64,000 nt of DNA from Streptomyces sp. SCSIO 30461 (GTDB taxonomy: Bacteria; Actinomycetota; Actinomycetes; Streptomycetales; Streptomycetaceae), in NCBI RefSeq assembly GCF_037023745.1, contig NZ_CP146101.1, positions 2,410,001 to 2,474,000 on the forward strand. Reading direction: 5' to 3'. Made by a program: the position numbers and the translations under genes. The notes under the pieces are model-generated. The model was not told where the DNA came from. It searched no databases and saw only the letters and a list, made by a program, of their open reading frames with translations. Shown piece by piece: positions 16,897 through 25,490 of the stretch (position 1 is the first letter of the stretch; the number at the start of each line of letters is the position of its first letter).

Positions 16897-19272
16897 GTGT
16901 CAAAGCCAAGATCCGTGCTGCCCATATCCGTGCCCGCGGCCCTGCGCGGGCCACTGCTCACCGGCGCCGTCGCCGGTGGCCTCGCCATCACTCTGCTGGC
17001 GCCCACCGTCCCGACCGCCGCCGCGACCCAGCTCGGTCACCCGGCGGCGGCGCGTCCCGCTCCTGCCCCGGCGCCCACCCGCGCCCCGAACCCCCATGAC
17101 GAGGTCGAACGCCTGGTCGAAGCACCCAAGCGCTCCGTGGCGCCCGCCTCCGCGCCCGGCGAGCTCGCCGATGGGCGCGTCCCGGGACGGCAAGGCATGG
17201 GGAGCGGAGTGAGGTCCCGTGCGGCGACGGCCCGCACCGCCGCCGGGGTGCCCTGCACGCTCGACGGCGTCACCGGGCTGAACCCCCAGCAGTTCGCCGA
17301 TTTCCTGGCCGATCCCGCCGTCACGGCCGACGGCTGCCTCCGCGACCTCGTCTGGACCTGGGACGCCCGACTGGTGCCTGTCATGTCCGACGCCCATGTC
17401 CAGACCGTCGGCCGCCGGATCTCCTGGCTCGCCGCCCGCCACGACGGCCGCAACGGCACGCATCTGCTGGAGATGTTCACCTACCTCCACGCGGTCGCCT
17501 ACCACGACTTCTCGCGTCCCGAGATCGACATCACCGACATCCCGACCACCGAGGTCCTGCGGCGTGCCGTCAACGACTTCGGCACCGCGTCCCGCACCTT
17601 CCAGGTCACCCGCACCAATGCCGAGACCCTGCGCGAAGCGCTGTACGCGGGCAGTGCACCGGGGCTGCGGCACAGCCAGCTCGGGCTGGTCAAGAAGGTT
17701 CTGGCGACGATGGACAAGTACCACAAGGGGCAGTACGACGACCCCTCATGGGGTGGTGCGGCGCTGGCCGCGCTCTCCGTGAACTACCTGGGTGTCTACC
17801 CCGGGAACAACGACACCGCGTTCCACAACGTCGTCATGCAGAACGCCTCCTACCGGGCCGCCTTCCGCGCCTTCGCCGACTACACCCATCTCAAGGGCAC
17901 CCCCAATGAGTGGGTCGTACGCGACGCGCTCAGCGAGTACGGACGCTTCGGTCAGGTGGCGGCGCTCAAGGAGCGGATCGTGCCCGACCTCGGCTCGCTG
18001 CTCCCGGTCGCAGAGTCCAACTTCGGCAAGGGCGGCCGCCCTTGGGCGGCACTCGTCGGCTGGCTGGGCTTCTACCAGGCCTGCAAACCGTATGGGGTGT
18101 GCAAGGAGGACATCGAGCGGCGGATCTTCCCGAACACCTTCAGCTACGACAACGGCGCCATCAAGGTCCGCACCGCGCTCGACCGGGCGACCGTCGACCA
18201 GCTCTACTACGCGAGCAAGCAGGTGAAGGCGCAGTTCCACCGGGTGCTCGGCACCGAGCAGCCGCTCGCGGGCGACACCAACACCTCGCTCAACATCGTG
18301 TTGTACGCCTCGCGTTCCGACTACGAGGTCCACCACCCGATCCTCACCGGAATGGGCACCGAGAACGGCGGCATCTACATCGAGCGCGGCGCCACCTTCT
18401 ACACGTACCAGCGCCGGGTGCCGCAGGACTCCTCGCTCACCCTCGAGGAGCTCTTCCGGCACGAGTACACGCACTACCTCAACGGCCGTTGGGCGGTTCC
18501 CGGCTACTTCGGTGAAGGTGATTGGTACAGCGGCGACCGCACCACCGCGATGGACGAGGGCACGGCGGAGTTCTTCGACGGGGCGACCCGCGACAACGGC
18601 ATCGCGGTCCGCAAGTCCCTTGTGCAGGGCGTCATCGACGACACGGCGTCCGGTGGTCCGCGAATGAGCGTGAACCAGCTGCTGCACGCCACCTACGACG
18701 GCGACGGCTTCCGCTTCTACGACTACGCGGGGACGTTCTTCGAGTTCCTGTGGACCGAACGCCCCTCGCTGCTGCGGGAGATGTACGGGTATCTGCGGAG
18801 GAACGATGTCGCAGGGTTTGACTCCTGGCGCAGCCGCCTCGGTGGCGACCCCGCCGTCCAGCGGGCGTACGACGCCTTCCTGGACGCGCAGATCGCCAAG
18901 GTGGACGACCTGTTCGTGCCCGACACCTCGTACATCACCAACGACCGGCTCGCCCAGACCTCGGCGGAGGCGGTCCGCACGGCCCTCGCCACCGCCATGT
19001 ACGGAGACCCGGCCTGTACCGAGAACGGCGACCCGGGCAAGCGGCGCTTCACCTGCACGGGCCGGATCACCGCCAATCTCTCCGACGCGGGCAACCCGGA
19101 CCTGGTGTTCAAGGACATGTCCGAGACGGTCGACTACTTCATCCTCGACCGCTCGGCGCCGGCTTCGCCCAACCTCGCCGATATGAACTGCTCCTTCGGA
19201 CCGGTGGAGATCTGGTCCAACGGGCGTGCCGGTACCTCGGCCTACCAGTGTGAAGGGCCGCTGCGCAGCTGA
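16897..19272 (+). CDS. Secreted collagenase (peptidase family M9)
   Basis: Extracellular zinc protease of 791 residues expected to cleave native collagen. The signal peptide has a hydrophobic core near 20-45 and ends near TAAA. After a Pro/Ala-rich pro-segment come the activator-type helical repeats (about 130-420) and the peptidase domain. HEYTH at 522-526 supplies two zinc ligands and the general-base Glu; E554 in AMDEGTAEFF is the downstream third ligand. The C-terminal 100 residues contain paired cysteines (CTENGDPG...FTCTG). GTG 16897 follows AGGAGCTC. No collagen-binding PKD or PPC repeats are seen, so it may be a short form. Hydroxyproline-catabolic genes begin 55 bp after the stop. 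Confidence 0.9.
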   Translation: MSKPRSVLPISVPAALRGPLLTGAVAGGLAITLLAPTVPTAAATQLGHPAAARPAPAPAPTRAPNPHDEVERLVEAPKRSVAPASAPGELADGRVPGRQGMGSGVRSRAATARTAAGVPCTLDGVTGLNPQQFADFLADPAVTADGCLRDLVWTWDARLVPVMSDAHVQTVGRRISWLAARHDGRNGTHLLEMFTYLHAVAYHDFSRPEIDITDIPTTEVLRRAVNDFGTASRTFQVTRTNAETLREALYAGSAPGLRHSQLGLVKKVLATMDKYHKGQYDDPSWGGAALAALSVNYLGVYPGNNDTAFHNVVMQNASYRAAFRAFADYTHLKGTPNEWVVRDALSEYGRFGQVAALKERIVPDLGSLLPVAESNFGKGGRPWAALVGWLGFYQACKPYGVCKEDIERRIFPNTFSYDNGAIKVRTALDRATVDQLYYASKQVKAQFHRVLGTEQPLAGDTNTSLNIVLYASRSDYEVHHPILTGMGTENGGIYIERGATFYTYQRRVPQDSSLTLEELFRHEYTHYLNGRWAVPGYFGEGDWYSGDRTTAMDEGTAEFFDGATRDNGIAVRKSLVQGVIDDTASGGPRMSVNQLLHATYDGDGFRFYDYAGTFFEFLWTERPSLLREMYGYLRRNDVAGFDSWRSRLGGDPAVQRAYDAFLDAQIAKVDDLFVPDTSYITNDRLAQTSAEAVRTALATAMYGDPACTENGDPGKRRFTCTGRITANLSDAGNPDLVFKDMSETVDYFILDRSAPASPNLADMNCSFGPVEIWSNGRAGTSAYQCEGPLRS

Positions 19273-19327
19273 GTGTTGGTCGGCGGCATCTCTTCCTCGC
19301 GCGCATGACATGTGACATATTACTGTC

Positions 19328-20602
19328 GTGTCCAATGCCCAGTCCCATGGCCTCCTGGACGCCGTCATCATCGGTGCCGGTGTCGTCGGCGCGGCCTGCG
19401 CGTACTACGCCGGCCGCGCCGGTCTGGCCGTCGCTGTGGTCGACCGCGGATCGGTCGCGGGCGGCACCACCGGTGCGGGGGAAGGGAACCTCCTGGTGTC
19501 CGACAAGGAGGTGGGACCGGAACTCGATCTCGCGCTGCTGTCCGTCAGGCTCTGGCGTGAACTGGCCGAGGTCCTCCCGCCGGACACCGAGTACGAACCC
19601 AAGGGCGGTCTCGTCGTGGCTCCCGACGAGACCGCCCTCGGCGCATTGCGTGCCTTCGCCGAACGGCAGCGAGGTGCCGGTGTGACCGCGTGCGAAGTCC
19701 CCGCCGACCGGCTCCACGAGCTGGAACCGCATCTCGCACCCGGACTCGCGGGCGGCTTCCACTACCCCCAGGACGCGCAGATCCAGCCCGCCAGGGCGGC
19801 GGCCCGGCTGCTCGCCGCGGCACGTGAACACGGCGCTGTCATCAGGCTGGGCGAGGAAGTCACCGGAGTGCTCACCGCACCCGACGGCGCCGTCCGGGGG
19901 GTACGCACCGCCCGCGGCGGGCTGCTCGCCCCCGCCGTCGTCAACGCCGCGGGCACCTGGGGCGGAGCCGTCGCCAGGATCGCGGGCACCGAGCTGCCCG
20001 TACTGCCCCGGCGGGGCTTCGTCCTGGTGACCGAACCACTGCCACGCGTCGTACGCCACAAGGTGTACGCCGCCGACTACATCGCCGATGTCGCCAGCGG
20101 CTCAGCGGCTCTCCAGTCCTCCGCTGTCGTCGAGGGCACCCCGGCGGGACCGGTCCTGATCGGCGCGACCCGTGAACGGGTGGGCTTCGACCGGAGCCTG
20201 TCCCGAGAAGCACTGCGCCGACTCGCCGGACAGGCGCGGGAGTTGTTTCCCGTACTCGCGGACCTTCGGGTGCTGCGGGCCTACCACGGCTTCCGGCCCT
20301 ATCTCCCCGACCATCTACCGGTCATCGGACCCGACCCGCGGGTGCCCGGCCTGCTGCACGCCTGCGGACATGAGGGTGCCGGCATCGGACTGGCGCCCGC
20401 CACCGGGCTGCTGATCGCCGGCGTCTTGGGAGGCGGACAACAGGAACTGGATCTCAAGCCGTTCCGGCCGGACCGGTTCAGCGAACGGGCTGCGCCCGGC
20501 TCCCGCCGACCCGGCCACCCCGACGACCCCGGCCACCCCGGCGACCCCATCAGTCCGGATCGGCCGGATCGTCCCGACGACGAGAGAGGAGCGGCGCTGT
20601 GA
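19328..20602 (+). CDS. FAD-dependent D-hydroxyproline dehydrogenase, DAO-type subunit
   Basis: A D-amino-acid-oxidase/glycine-oxidase type flavoprotein of 424 residues. The FAD motif AVIIGAGVVGAACAYYAG is at 12-29, AGGTTGAGEGNLLVS follows, and HACGHEGAGIGLAPATG is at the C-terminal FAD-binding end. With the two following genes it matches the beta subunit of the three-component dehydrogenase that oxidises cis-4-hydroxy-D-proline to pyrroline-4-hydroxy-2-carboxylate. An in-frame stop at 19313-19315 fixes the start at GTG 19328, and no ribosome site precedes it; CATATT at 19316-19321 could be a -10 box for a leaderless transcript. The tail (about 385-420) is Pro/Asp-rich and probably disordered. 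The stop overlaps the next start as GTGA. Confidence 0.8.
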   Translation: MSNAQSHGLLDAVIIGAGVVGAACAYYAGRAGLAVAVVDRGSVAGGTTGAGEGNLLVSDKEVGPELDLALLSVRLWRELAEVLPPDTEYEPKGGLVVAPDETALGALRAFAERQRGAGVTACEVPADRLHELEPHLAPGLAGGFHYPQDAQIQPARAAARLLAAAREHGAVIRLGEEVTGVLTAPDGAVRGVRTARGGLLAPAVVNAAGTWGGAVARIAGTELPVLPRRGFVLVTEPLPRVVRHKVYAADYIADVASGSAALQSSAVVEGTPAGPVLIGATRERVGFDRSLSREALRRLAGQARELFPVLADLRVLRAYHGFRPYLPDHLPVIGPDPRVPGLLHACGHEGAGIGLAPATGLLIAGVLGGGQQELDLKPFRPDRFSERAAPGSRRPGHPDDPGHPGDPISPDRPDRPDDERGAAL

Positions 20603-20913
20603 CCAGAACCCCGGCGTCCCTGGTGCGGGCGGAACCCGGCGCCCCGTACGAGATCACCTTCGACGGACGCTCCGTCCGAGCGCTTCCCGGGCAGACCGTC
20701 GCGGCGGCGCTCTGGGCCGCGGGCATTCTCTCCTGGCGTACCACCCGTGTGAACGGCGCGGCGCGCGGGGTCTTCTGCGGCATCGGCGCCTGCTACGACT
20801 GCCTCGCCACCGTCAACGGCCGCCCCAACCAACGGGCATGCCTGGTGCCCGCGCGCCCGGGCGACGCGATCACCACACAGGAGGGCACCGGCCATGACGA
20901 CCTCGCCGTGTGA
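20599..20913 (+). CDS. [2Fe-2S] small subunit of hydroxyproline dehydrogenase
   Basis: A 104-residue ferredoxin-like protein. The cluster ligands are seen as CGIGACYDC followed by a further Cys in NQRAC, the arrangement of the small 2Fe-2S subunits of HcnA/SoxA-like and D-hydroxyproline dehydrogenase complexes. It should carry electrons between the two flavoprotein subunits or to the acceptor. It overlaps the upstream gene by 4 bp and the downstream gene by 20 bp, so all three are translationally coupled. Start is GTG. Confidence 0.83.
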   Translation: MTRTPASLVRAEPGAPYEITFDGRSVRALPGQTVAAALWAAGILSWRTTRVNGAARGVFCGIGACYDCLATVNGRPNQRACLVPARPGDAITTQEGTGHDDLAV

Positions 20914-22363
20914 CGCCGGAGGTCCATACGAGTCGGCGGTCGTCGGCGCGGGGCCCGCAGGTCTGGCGGCGGCTGTCACAGCCGCCGAGCTGGGACTGCG
21001 AGTGGCGCTGCTCGACGCGGGAGAGCGGCCGGGAGGGCAGTTCTACCGTCAGCCCGCAGCCGCACTCGGAGCCGGACGCCCGGAGGCACTGCATCACGGC
21101 TGGAGCGCCTACGCCGATCTGGAACGCAGGCTGCGCGCGCTGCGGGAAGCGGGCCGCATCCGGTACTTCCCCGCCCATCACGTCTGGACGGTGGTCCCCG
21201 AGGGCGCCGGCGGGGACGGCGGTATGCCTGGCTGGCGGCTCCACGCCCTGGCGGGTACCCGTGTGGAGGAGGAGCGGCCCGTCCTGATCCACGCTCGTGC
21301 CGTACTTCTGGCCACCGGAGCCTATGAGCGTCACCTTCCCTTCCCCGGCTGGACCCTGCCGGGAGTGATCGGCGCCGGAGCCGCGCAGGCCATGCTCAAG
21401 TCGGGTCTGGTGCTCCCCGGTCGGCGCGTCGTCGTCGCGGGCAGCGGGCCACTGCTGCTCGCCGTCGCCGGATCGCTCACGGCGGCCGGGGCCAAGGTCC
21501 CCGTAGTCGCCGAGGCGTCGTGCTACGCCGCCTATGCCCGCCGATGGCCCACACTGCTGCGGGTCCCCGGGAAGCTCGCCGAAGCGGCGGTTCACGCGAG
21601 TGCCCTGCTGAGACGGGGTGTGCGGGTGCTCAACCGGCACGCCGTCATCGCGGCCCACGGCGCCGAGCGGGTCGAGGCCGTCACGCTGGCGAGGCTCGAC
21701 CGCGGCTGGCGTCCGGTGCCGGGCAGCGACCGGCGTGTTCGCTGTGACGCGGTTGCCGTCGGGCACGGTCTCGTGCCGCAACTCGAACTCGCCATGGAAC
21801 TCGGCTGCGCCACCCGCCCCACTCCCGACGGCGGTGTGGCGCTGCGTGTGGACGGTGGACAACGCACCTCGGTGGCGGGGGTGTGGGCGGCGGGCGAGAC
21901 CGGTGGCATCGGCGGAGTCGAACTCGCCCTGGTGGAAGGAGAATTGGCGGGACGCTCGATCGCAAGTGACCTGCACGGCACTCCCGATGGCCCCCGGCGG
22001 GACATCGCGCGGGCGGCCGTACGCCGTGCCCGGCTGAGGGCCTTCGCGGATCTGATGGCCGCCGCTCACCGTCCGGGCCCCGGCTGGACCGGGTGGCTCA
22101 CCGACGCCACCGCGGTGTGCCGTTGCGAGGAGGTCCCGGTCGGGTTGATCAAGGAGGCGGTCGGCGGGCTCGGAGCGCATGACACCCGGACGGTGAAGCT
22201 GCTCACGCGCGCCGGGATGGGCTGGTGCCAGGGGCGCATGTGTGGCCCTGCCGTGGCCTGTCTGACCGGTTCCGGCCTGGCGGCGGAGCCCGGTGCGCAC
22301 CGGCGCCCGCTGTCGTGTCCGGTCCCGCTGGGCCATCTCGCCGAGCCACCGGATCCACCCTGA
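20894..22363 (+). CDS. FAD/NAD-dependent oxidoreductase, large subunit of hydroxyproline dehydrogenase
   Basis: A 489-residue flavoprotein of the opine oxidase/HcnB/D-hydroxyproline dehydrogenase alpha class. AVVGAGPAGLAAAVTAAELG near 15-34 binds FAD and ERPGGQFYRQP follows. A second Rossmann motif VVVAGSGPLLLAVAG lies near 180. Close to the C-terminus CRCEE and GMGWCQGRMCGP form a BFD-like four-cysteine [2Fe-2S] site. It overlaps the small-subunit gene by 20 bp. The DAO subunit, small subunit and this subunit together reproduce the known alpha-beta-gamma dehydrogenase for cis-4-hydroxy-D-proline. D-proline or sarcosine-type substrates are alternatives judged less likely given the epimerase and deaminase that follow. 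Confidence 0.82.
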   Translation: MTTSPCDAGGPYESAVVGAGPAGLAAAVTAAELGLRVALLDAGERPGGQFYRQPAAALGAGRPEALHHGWSAYADLERRLRALREAGRIRYFPAHHVWTVVPEGAGGDGGMPGWRLHALAGTRVEEERPVLIHARAVLLATGAYERHLPFPGWTLPGVIGAGAAQAMLKSGLVLPGRRVVVAGSGPLLLAVAGSLTAAGAKVPVVAEASCYAAYARRWPTLLRVPGKLAEAAVHASALLRRGVRVLNRHAVIAAHGAERVEAVTLARLDRGWRPVPGSDRRVRCDAVAVGHGLVPQLELAMELGCATRPTPDGGVALRVDGGQRTSVAGVWAAGETGGIGGVELALVEGELAGRSIASDLHGTPDGPRRDIARAAVRRARLRAFADLMAAAHRPGPGWTGWLTDATAVCRCEEVPVGLIKEAVGGLGAHDTRTVKLLTRAGMGWCQGRMCGPAVACLTGSGLAAEPGAHRRPLSCPVPLGHLAEPPDPP

Positions 22364-22472
22364 CGCACGCCGGTGTACGCGTAGCACCCGCACCCGTATC
22401 GACCTGAGCGAATCCGCTGACACCGACAACCGCCCACCTATGCAATGTCACACCGTACAAGAGGAGTTGGAT

Positions 22473-23375
22473 ATGGCACTCGCACCTCGTACCCGCCCCT
22501 GGCACGGAATCATGGTCGCCACCGCCCTTCCGCTGCGCGACGACCTCTCCATCGACTACGACGCCTACGCAGACCATGTGGCCTGGCTGATAGCCAACGG
22601 CTGCGACGGGGTCGTACCCAACGGTTCCCTCGGCGAGTACCAGACCCTCACCGACGACGAACGCGCCCGTGTGGTCCGTACCGCCATCGACGCGTCCGGA
22701 GATGGAAGCCGTGTGATGCCGGGGGTCGCCGCCTACGGCAGCGCCGAGTCGCGCCGCTGGGCCGACCAGGCGGCCGAAGCCGGCGCCGGTTCCGTGCTGC
22801 TGCTGCCGCCCAACGCCTACCGCGCGGACGAGGCGACGGTGCTGGCGCACTACGCCGAGGTCGCGCGCTCAGGAGTGCCCGTCGTCGCGTACAACAACCC
22901 CCACGACACCAAGGTCGATCTCACCCCCGGACTGCTCTCCCGGCTTCACACCCAGCAGAGCATCGTCGCCGTGAAGGAGTTCAGCGGCGATGTGCGGCGT
23001 GTTTACGAGATCGCCGAACTCGCACCCGGGCTCGACCTGCTGATCGGTGCGGACGACGTGCTGCTCGAACTGGCCGTGGCCGGTGCGGTCGGCTGGATCG
23101 CGGGATACCCCAACGCGCTGCCCCGGGTGTGTGCGGACCTTTACCACGCCGCCGTCGGCGGGGACCTGGAAGTGGCGCTACCGCTCTACAAGTCCCTGCA
23201 TTCACTGCTGCGCTGGGATTCCAAGACCGAGTTCGTGCAGGCGATCAAGCTTTCCATGGACCTCGCAGGGCGCCCCGGGGGCCCGACCCGTCCGCCGCGC
23301 CGCTCCCTCGACCCGGAGCAGGACACGGCCGTGCGGGCGGCCACCGAGAAGGCGCTCGCCGAAGGCCACCGCTGA
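22473..23375 (+). CDS. Dihydrodipicolinate synthase family, pyrroline-4-hydroxy-2-carboxylate deaminase
   Basis: A 300-residue class I aldolase-fold enzyme. GSLGEYQTLTDDER, the pyruvate-loop equivalent, is near 45-58; the tyrosine in VVAYNNP (about 137) and the Schiff-base lysine in IVAVKEFSGD (about 166) are in place. In hydroxyproline operons this family member converts pyrroline-4-hydroxy-2-carboxylate to 2-oxoglutarate semialdehyde and ammonia. ATG 22473 follows GAGGAG at 22461-22466; the long upstream open frame was rejected. The 109-bp gap after the dehydrogenase holds a GTCACA-type motif. The specific reaction is from gene context, since many subfamilies share these motifs. Confidence 0.82.
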   Translation: MALAPRTRPWHGIMVATALPLRDDLSIDYDAYADHVAWLIANGCDGVVPNGSLGEYQTLTDDERARVVRTAIDASGDGSRVMPGVAAYGSAESRRWADQAAEAGAGSVLLLPPNAYRADEATVLAHYAEVARSGVPVVAYNNPHDTKVDLTPGLLSRLHTQQSIVAVKEFSGDVRRVYEIAELAPGLDLLIGADDVLLELAVAGAVGWIAGYPNALPRVCADLYHAAVGGDLEVALPLYKSLHSLLRWDSKTEFVQAIKLSMDLAGRPGGPTRPPRRSLDPEQDTAVRAATEKALAEGHR

Positions 23376-23442
23376 TCGGTCGGCCGGCTGGACCGACGAC
23401 CTGCCGATGCCCGCAGCTGTACCGAGGAGAAGAAGGGACCGT

Positions 23443-24444
23443 ATGCGCACCCGCCATGTCTTCCACGCCGTCGACTCGCACACCGAGGGCATGCCCACCC
23501 GGGTCGTCACCGCCGGTGCCGGGGTGATCCCGGGTGCCACCATGGCCGAGCGGCGGACGTACTTCACGGAGCACCTCGATCACATCCGCACCCTGCTCAT
23601 GTACGAACCGCGCGGCCACTCCGCGATGAGCGGCGCGATCCTCCAGCCCCCCACCCGGCCGGACGCCGACTACGGTGTGCTGTTCATCGAGGTGTCCGGG
23701 GTGCTTCCGATGTGCGGACACGGCACCATCGGTGTCGCCACCGTCCTGGTGGAGACGGGAATGGTGCCCGTCAGCGAGCCGGTCACCACCGTCCGCCTCG
23801 ACACTCCCGCCGGACTGGTGACGGCGGATGTGCGGGTGGAGGGCGGGGCGGCCCGGTCGGTCACGCTCACCAACGTGCCCGCGTTCTGCCTCGCCCTCGA
23901 CCGCAAGGCCGAGGTGCCCGGCCACGGCTCGATCACCTACGACATGGCGTACGGCGGCAACTTCTACGCCATTGTCGCCCTGGACGCCCTCGGGCTCCCC
24001 TTCGACCGCGCCCACAAGGACGAGTTGCTGGCCGCCGCACTCGCCGTCATGGACGCCGTCAACGCCACCGACCGCCCCGTCCACCCCGAGAACCCACTCA
24101 TCGCCGGGGTCAAGCACGTCTATCTCGCCGCCCCCGGCTCCGACGCCGTACGGTCCCGGCACGCCATGGGCATCCATCCGGGCTGGTTCGACCGCTCCCC
24201 GTGCGGCACGGGCACCAGCGCCCGGATGGCTCAGCTCCACGCCAGGGGTGAGCTGCCCGTCGGCCGTGACTTCGTCAACGAGTCCTTCATCGGAACGGAG
24301 TTCACCGGCCGGCTGGTCGGGGAGACCACCGTCGGCGCACTGCCCGCCGTGGTACCCACCATCACAGGCCGGGCCTGGATCACCGGCACGGCCCAGTACT
24401 TCCTCGACCCGTCCGATCCGTTCCCCGGGGGCTTCCTCCTGTGA
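23443..24444 (+). CDS. 4-hydroxyproline 2-epimerase (proline racemase family)
   Basis: A 333-residue cofactor-independent racemase. The two catalytic cysteines are seen in LPMCGHGTIGVATV (about 87-100) and SPCGTGTSARMAQL (about 251-264). Both being Cys marks a racemase/epimerase rather than a trans-3-hydroxyproline dehydratase, where one residue is Thr or Ser. The enzyme interconverts trans-4-hydroxy-L-proline and cis-4-hydroxy-D-proline, the entry step of the pathway encoded upstream. ATG 23443 has a good ribosome site (AGGAGAAGAAGGG). Proline racemase activity is possible but disfavoured by the neighbours. Confidence 0.87.
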   Translation: MRTRHVFHAVDSHTEGMPTRVVTAGAGVIPGATMAERRTYFTEHLDHIRTLLMYEPRGHSAMSGAILQPPTRPDADYGVLFIEVSGVLPMCGHGTIGVATVLVETGMVPVSEPVTTVRLDTPAGLVTADVRVEGGAARSVTLTNVPAFCLALDRKAEVPGHGSITYDMAYGGNFYAIVALDALGLPFDRAHKDELLAAALAVMDAVNATDRPVHPENPLIAGVKHVYLAAPGSDAVRSRHAMGIHPGWFDRSPCGTGTSARMAQLHARGELPVGRDFVNESFIGTEFTGRLVGETTVGALPAVVPTITGRAWITGTAQYFLDPSDPFPGGFLL

Positions 24445-24570
24445 CAGCCACGACAGCGACGCCGGCCGTGACAGCGATGCGTGCCGGACAGCAGTGCAGG
24501 CCATGGCAGGGCCCCGCCGAGCAAACGTCACATTGTACTCTGGCTCTTCGCGGATTCACGGAGGCATGCC

Positions 24571-25281
24571 ATGGGCGACCCAAAGCAGTTCACCCTGATC
24601 ACGGCCCAGGCGCGGCTGCGTGACCAGGTCGCCCACGCACTACGTGCCGCTCTTGTGGCAGGCGAGCTCCGGCCCGGCCATGTGTACTCCGCTCCCGGGC
24701 TCGCGGCCGATTTCGGCACCTCCGCCACACCCGTGCGCGAGGCCATGCTCGACCTCGCGCGCGAGGGCCTGGTCGAACCGGTCCGCAACAAGGGATTCCG
24801 GATCACCGAGGTGAGCGAGCGGGACCTCGACCAGTACACCGAGCTGCGTGCGCTGATCGAGGTGCCGACCATCGGAAAGGTCACCGACATCGCGACGGTG
24901 GAGCAGCTCGAAGAGCTGCGGCCGGTGGCCGATGAGATCGTGACGCGTGCGCGGGAACACGATCTCATCGGGTATCTGGACGCGGACCGCCGCTTCCACC
25001 TCGGCCTGCTCTCCCTCGCGGGGAACGAGCGACTGGTCGAGACGGTCGGAGACCTCCGCAAGCGTTCCCGGCTGTACGGGCTGACCAGGCTGGACGAGCG
25101 CGGTCAGCTGGTCGCGTCGGCGGAGGAGCACGTGGAACTGCTCGATCTGATGCGCGCCGGTGACGCGGTGGGAGCGCAGGAGTGCATGGCCCGCCACCTC
25201 GGGCATGTCCGCTCCCTCTGGGCCCAGGCCCGGGACGAACCGGTGGAACCCCGGCCGCGGCACCTCCGCGGCAGCCGCTGA
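24571..25281 (+). CDS. GntR-family regulator (FCD type)
   Basis: A 236-residue FadR-type regulator. The winged helix-turn-helix (about 10-75) includes VYSAPGLAADFGTSATPVRE and LAREGLVEPVRNKGFRI. The C-terminal all-helical FCD domain shows the metal/ligand-binding residues in DADRRFHLGLL and the later EEHVELLDLM. It is the last gene of the hydroxyproline set and probably represses it, released by hydroxyproline or a pyrroline intermediate. ATG 24571 follows GGAGG; an open frame extends upstream but lacks support. GTCACATTGTAC at 24527-24538, just upstream, may be its own operator. Confidence 0.85.
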   Translation: MGDPKQFTLITAQARLRDQVAHALRAALVAGELRPGHVYSAPGLAADFGTSATPVREAMLDLAREGLVEPVRNKGFRITEVSERDLDQYTELRALIEVPTIGKVTDIATVEQLEELRPVADEIVTRAREHDLIGYLDADRRFHLGLLSLAGNERLVETVGDLRKRSRLYGLTRLDERGQLVASAEEHVELLDLMRAGDAVGAQECMARHLGHVRSLWAQARDEPVEPRPRHLRGSR

Positions 25282-25490
25282 CCCGATCCCGGCGATCACA
25301 GGCGCTCCACCCGCGAAGACGTCGGCAAGACAGCCGCCGACTCGCGGCGGCCCTTGCCGCGGCCTACGGTCGAAGTGACAGGCGCGGGGGCATCCACCGG
25401 CTCCCGGCCTCTCACCGGTAGTCGGCCGGGAGCCACCGGCCCCGCCCGCCGACCCCGGCCATGCACGCCCGCCGGGCCCCGCACCACGCC

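Noticed and set aside
20870..22429. A 519-codon minus-strand frame opposite the hydroxyproline dehydrogenase large subunit
   Set aside because: Antisense to a gene with intact FAD and iron-sulfur motifs; no recognisable protein.
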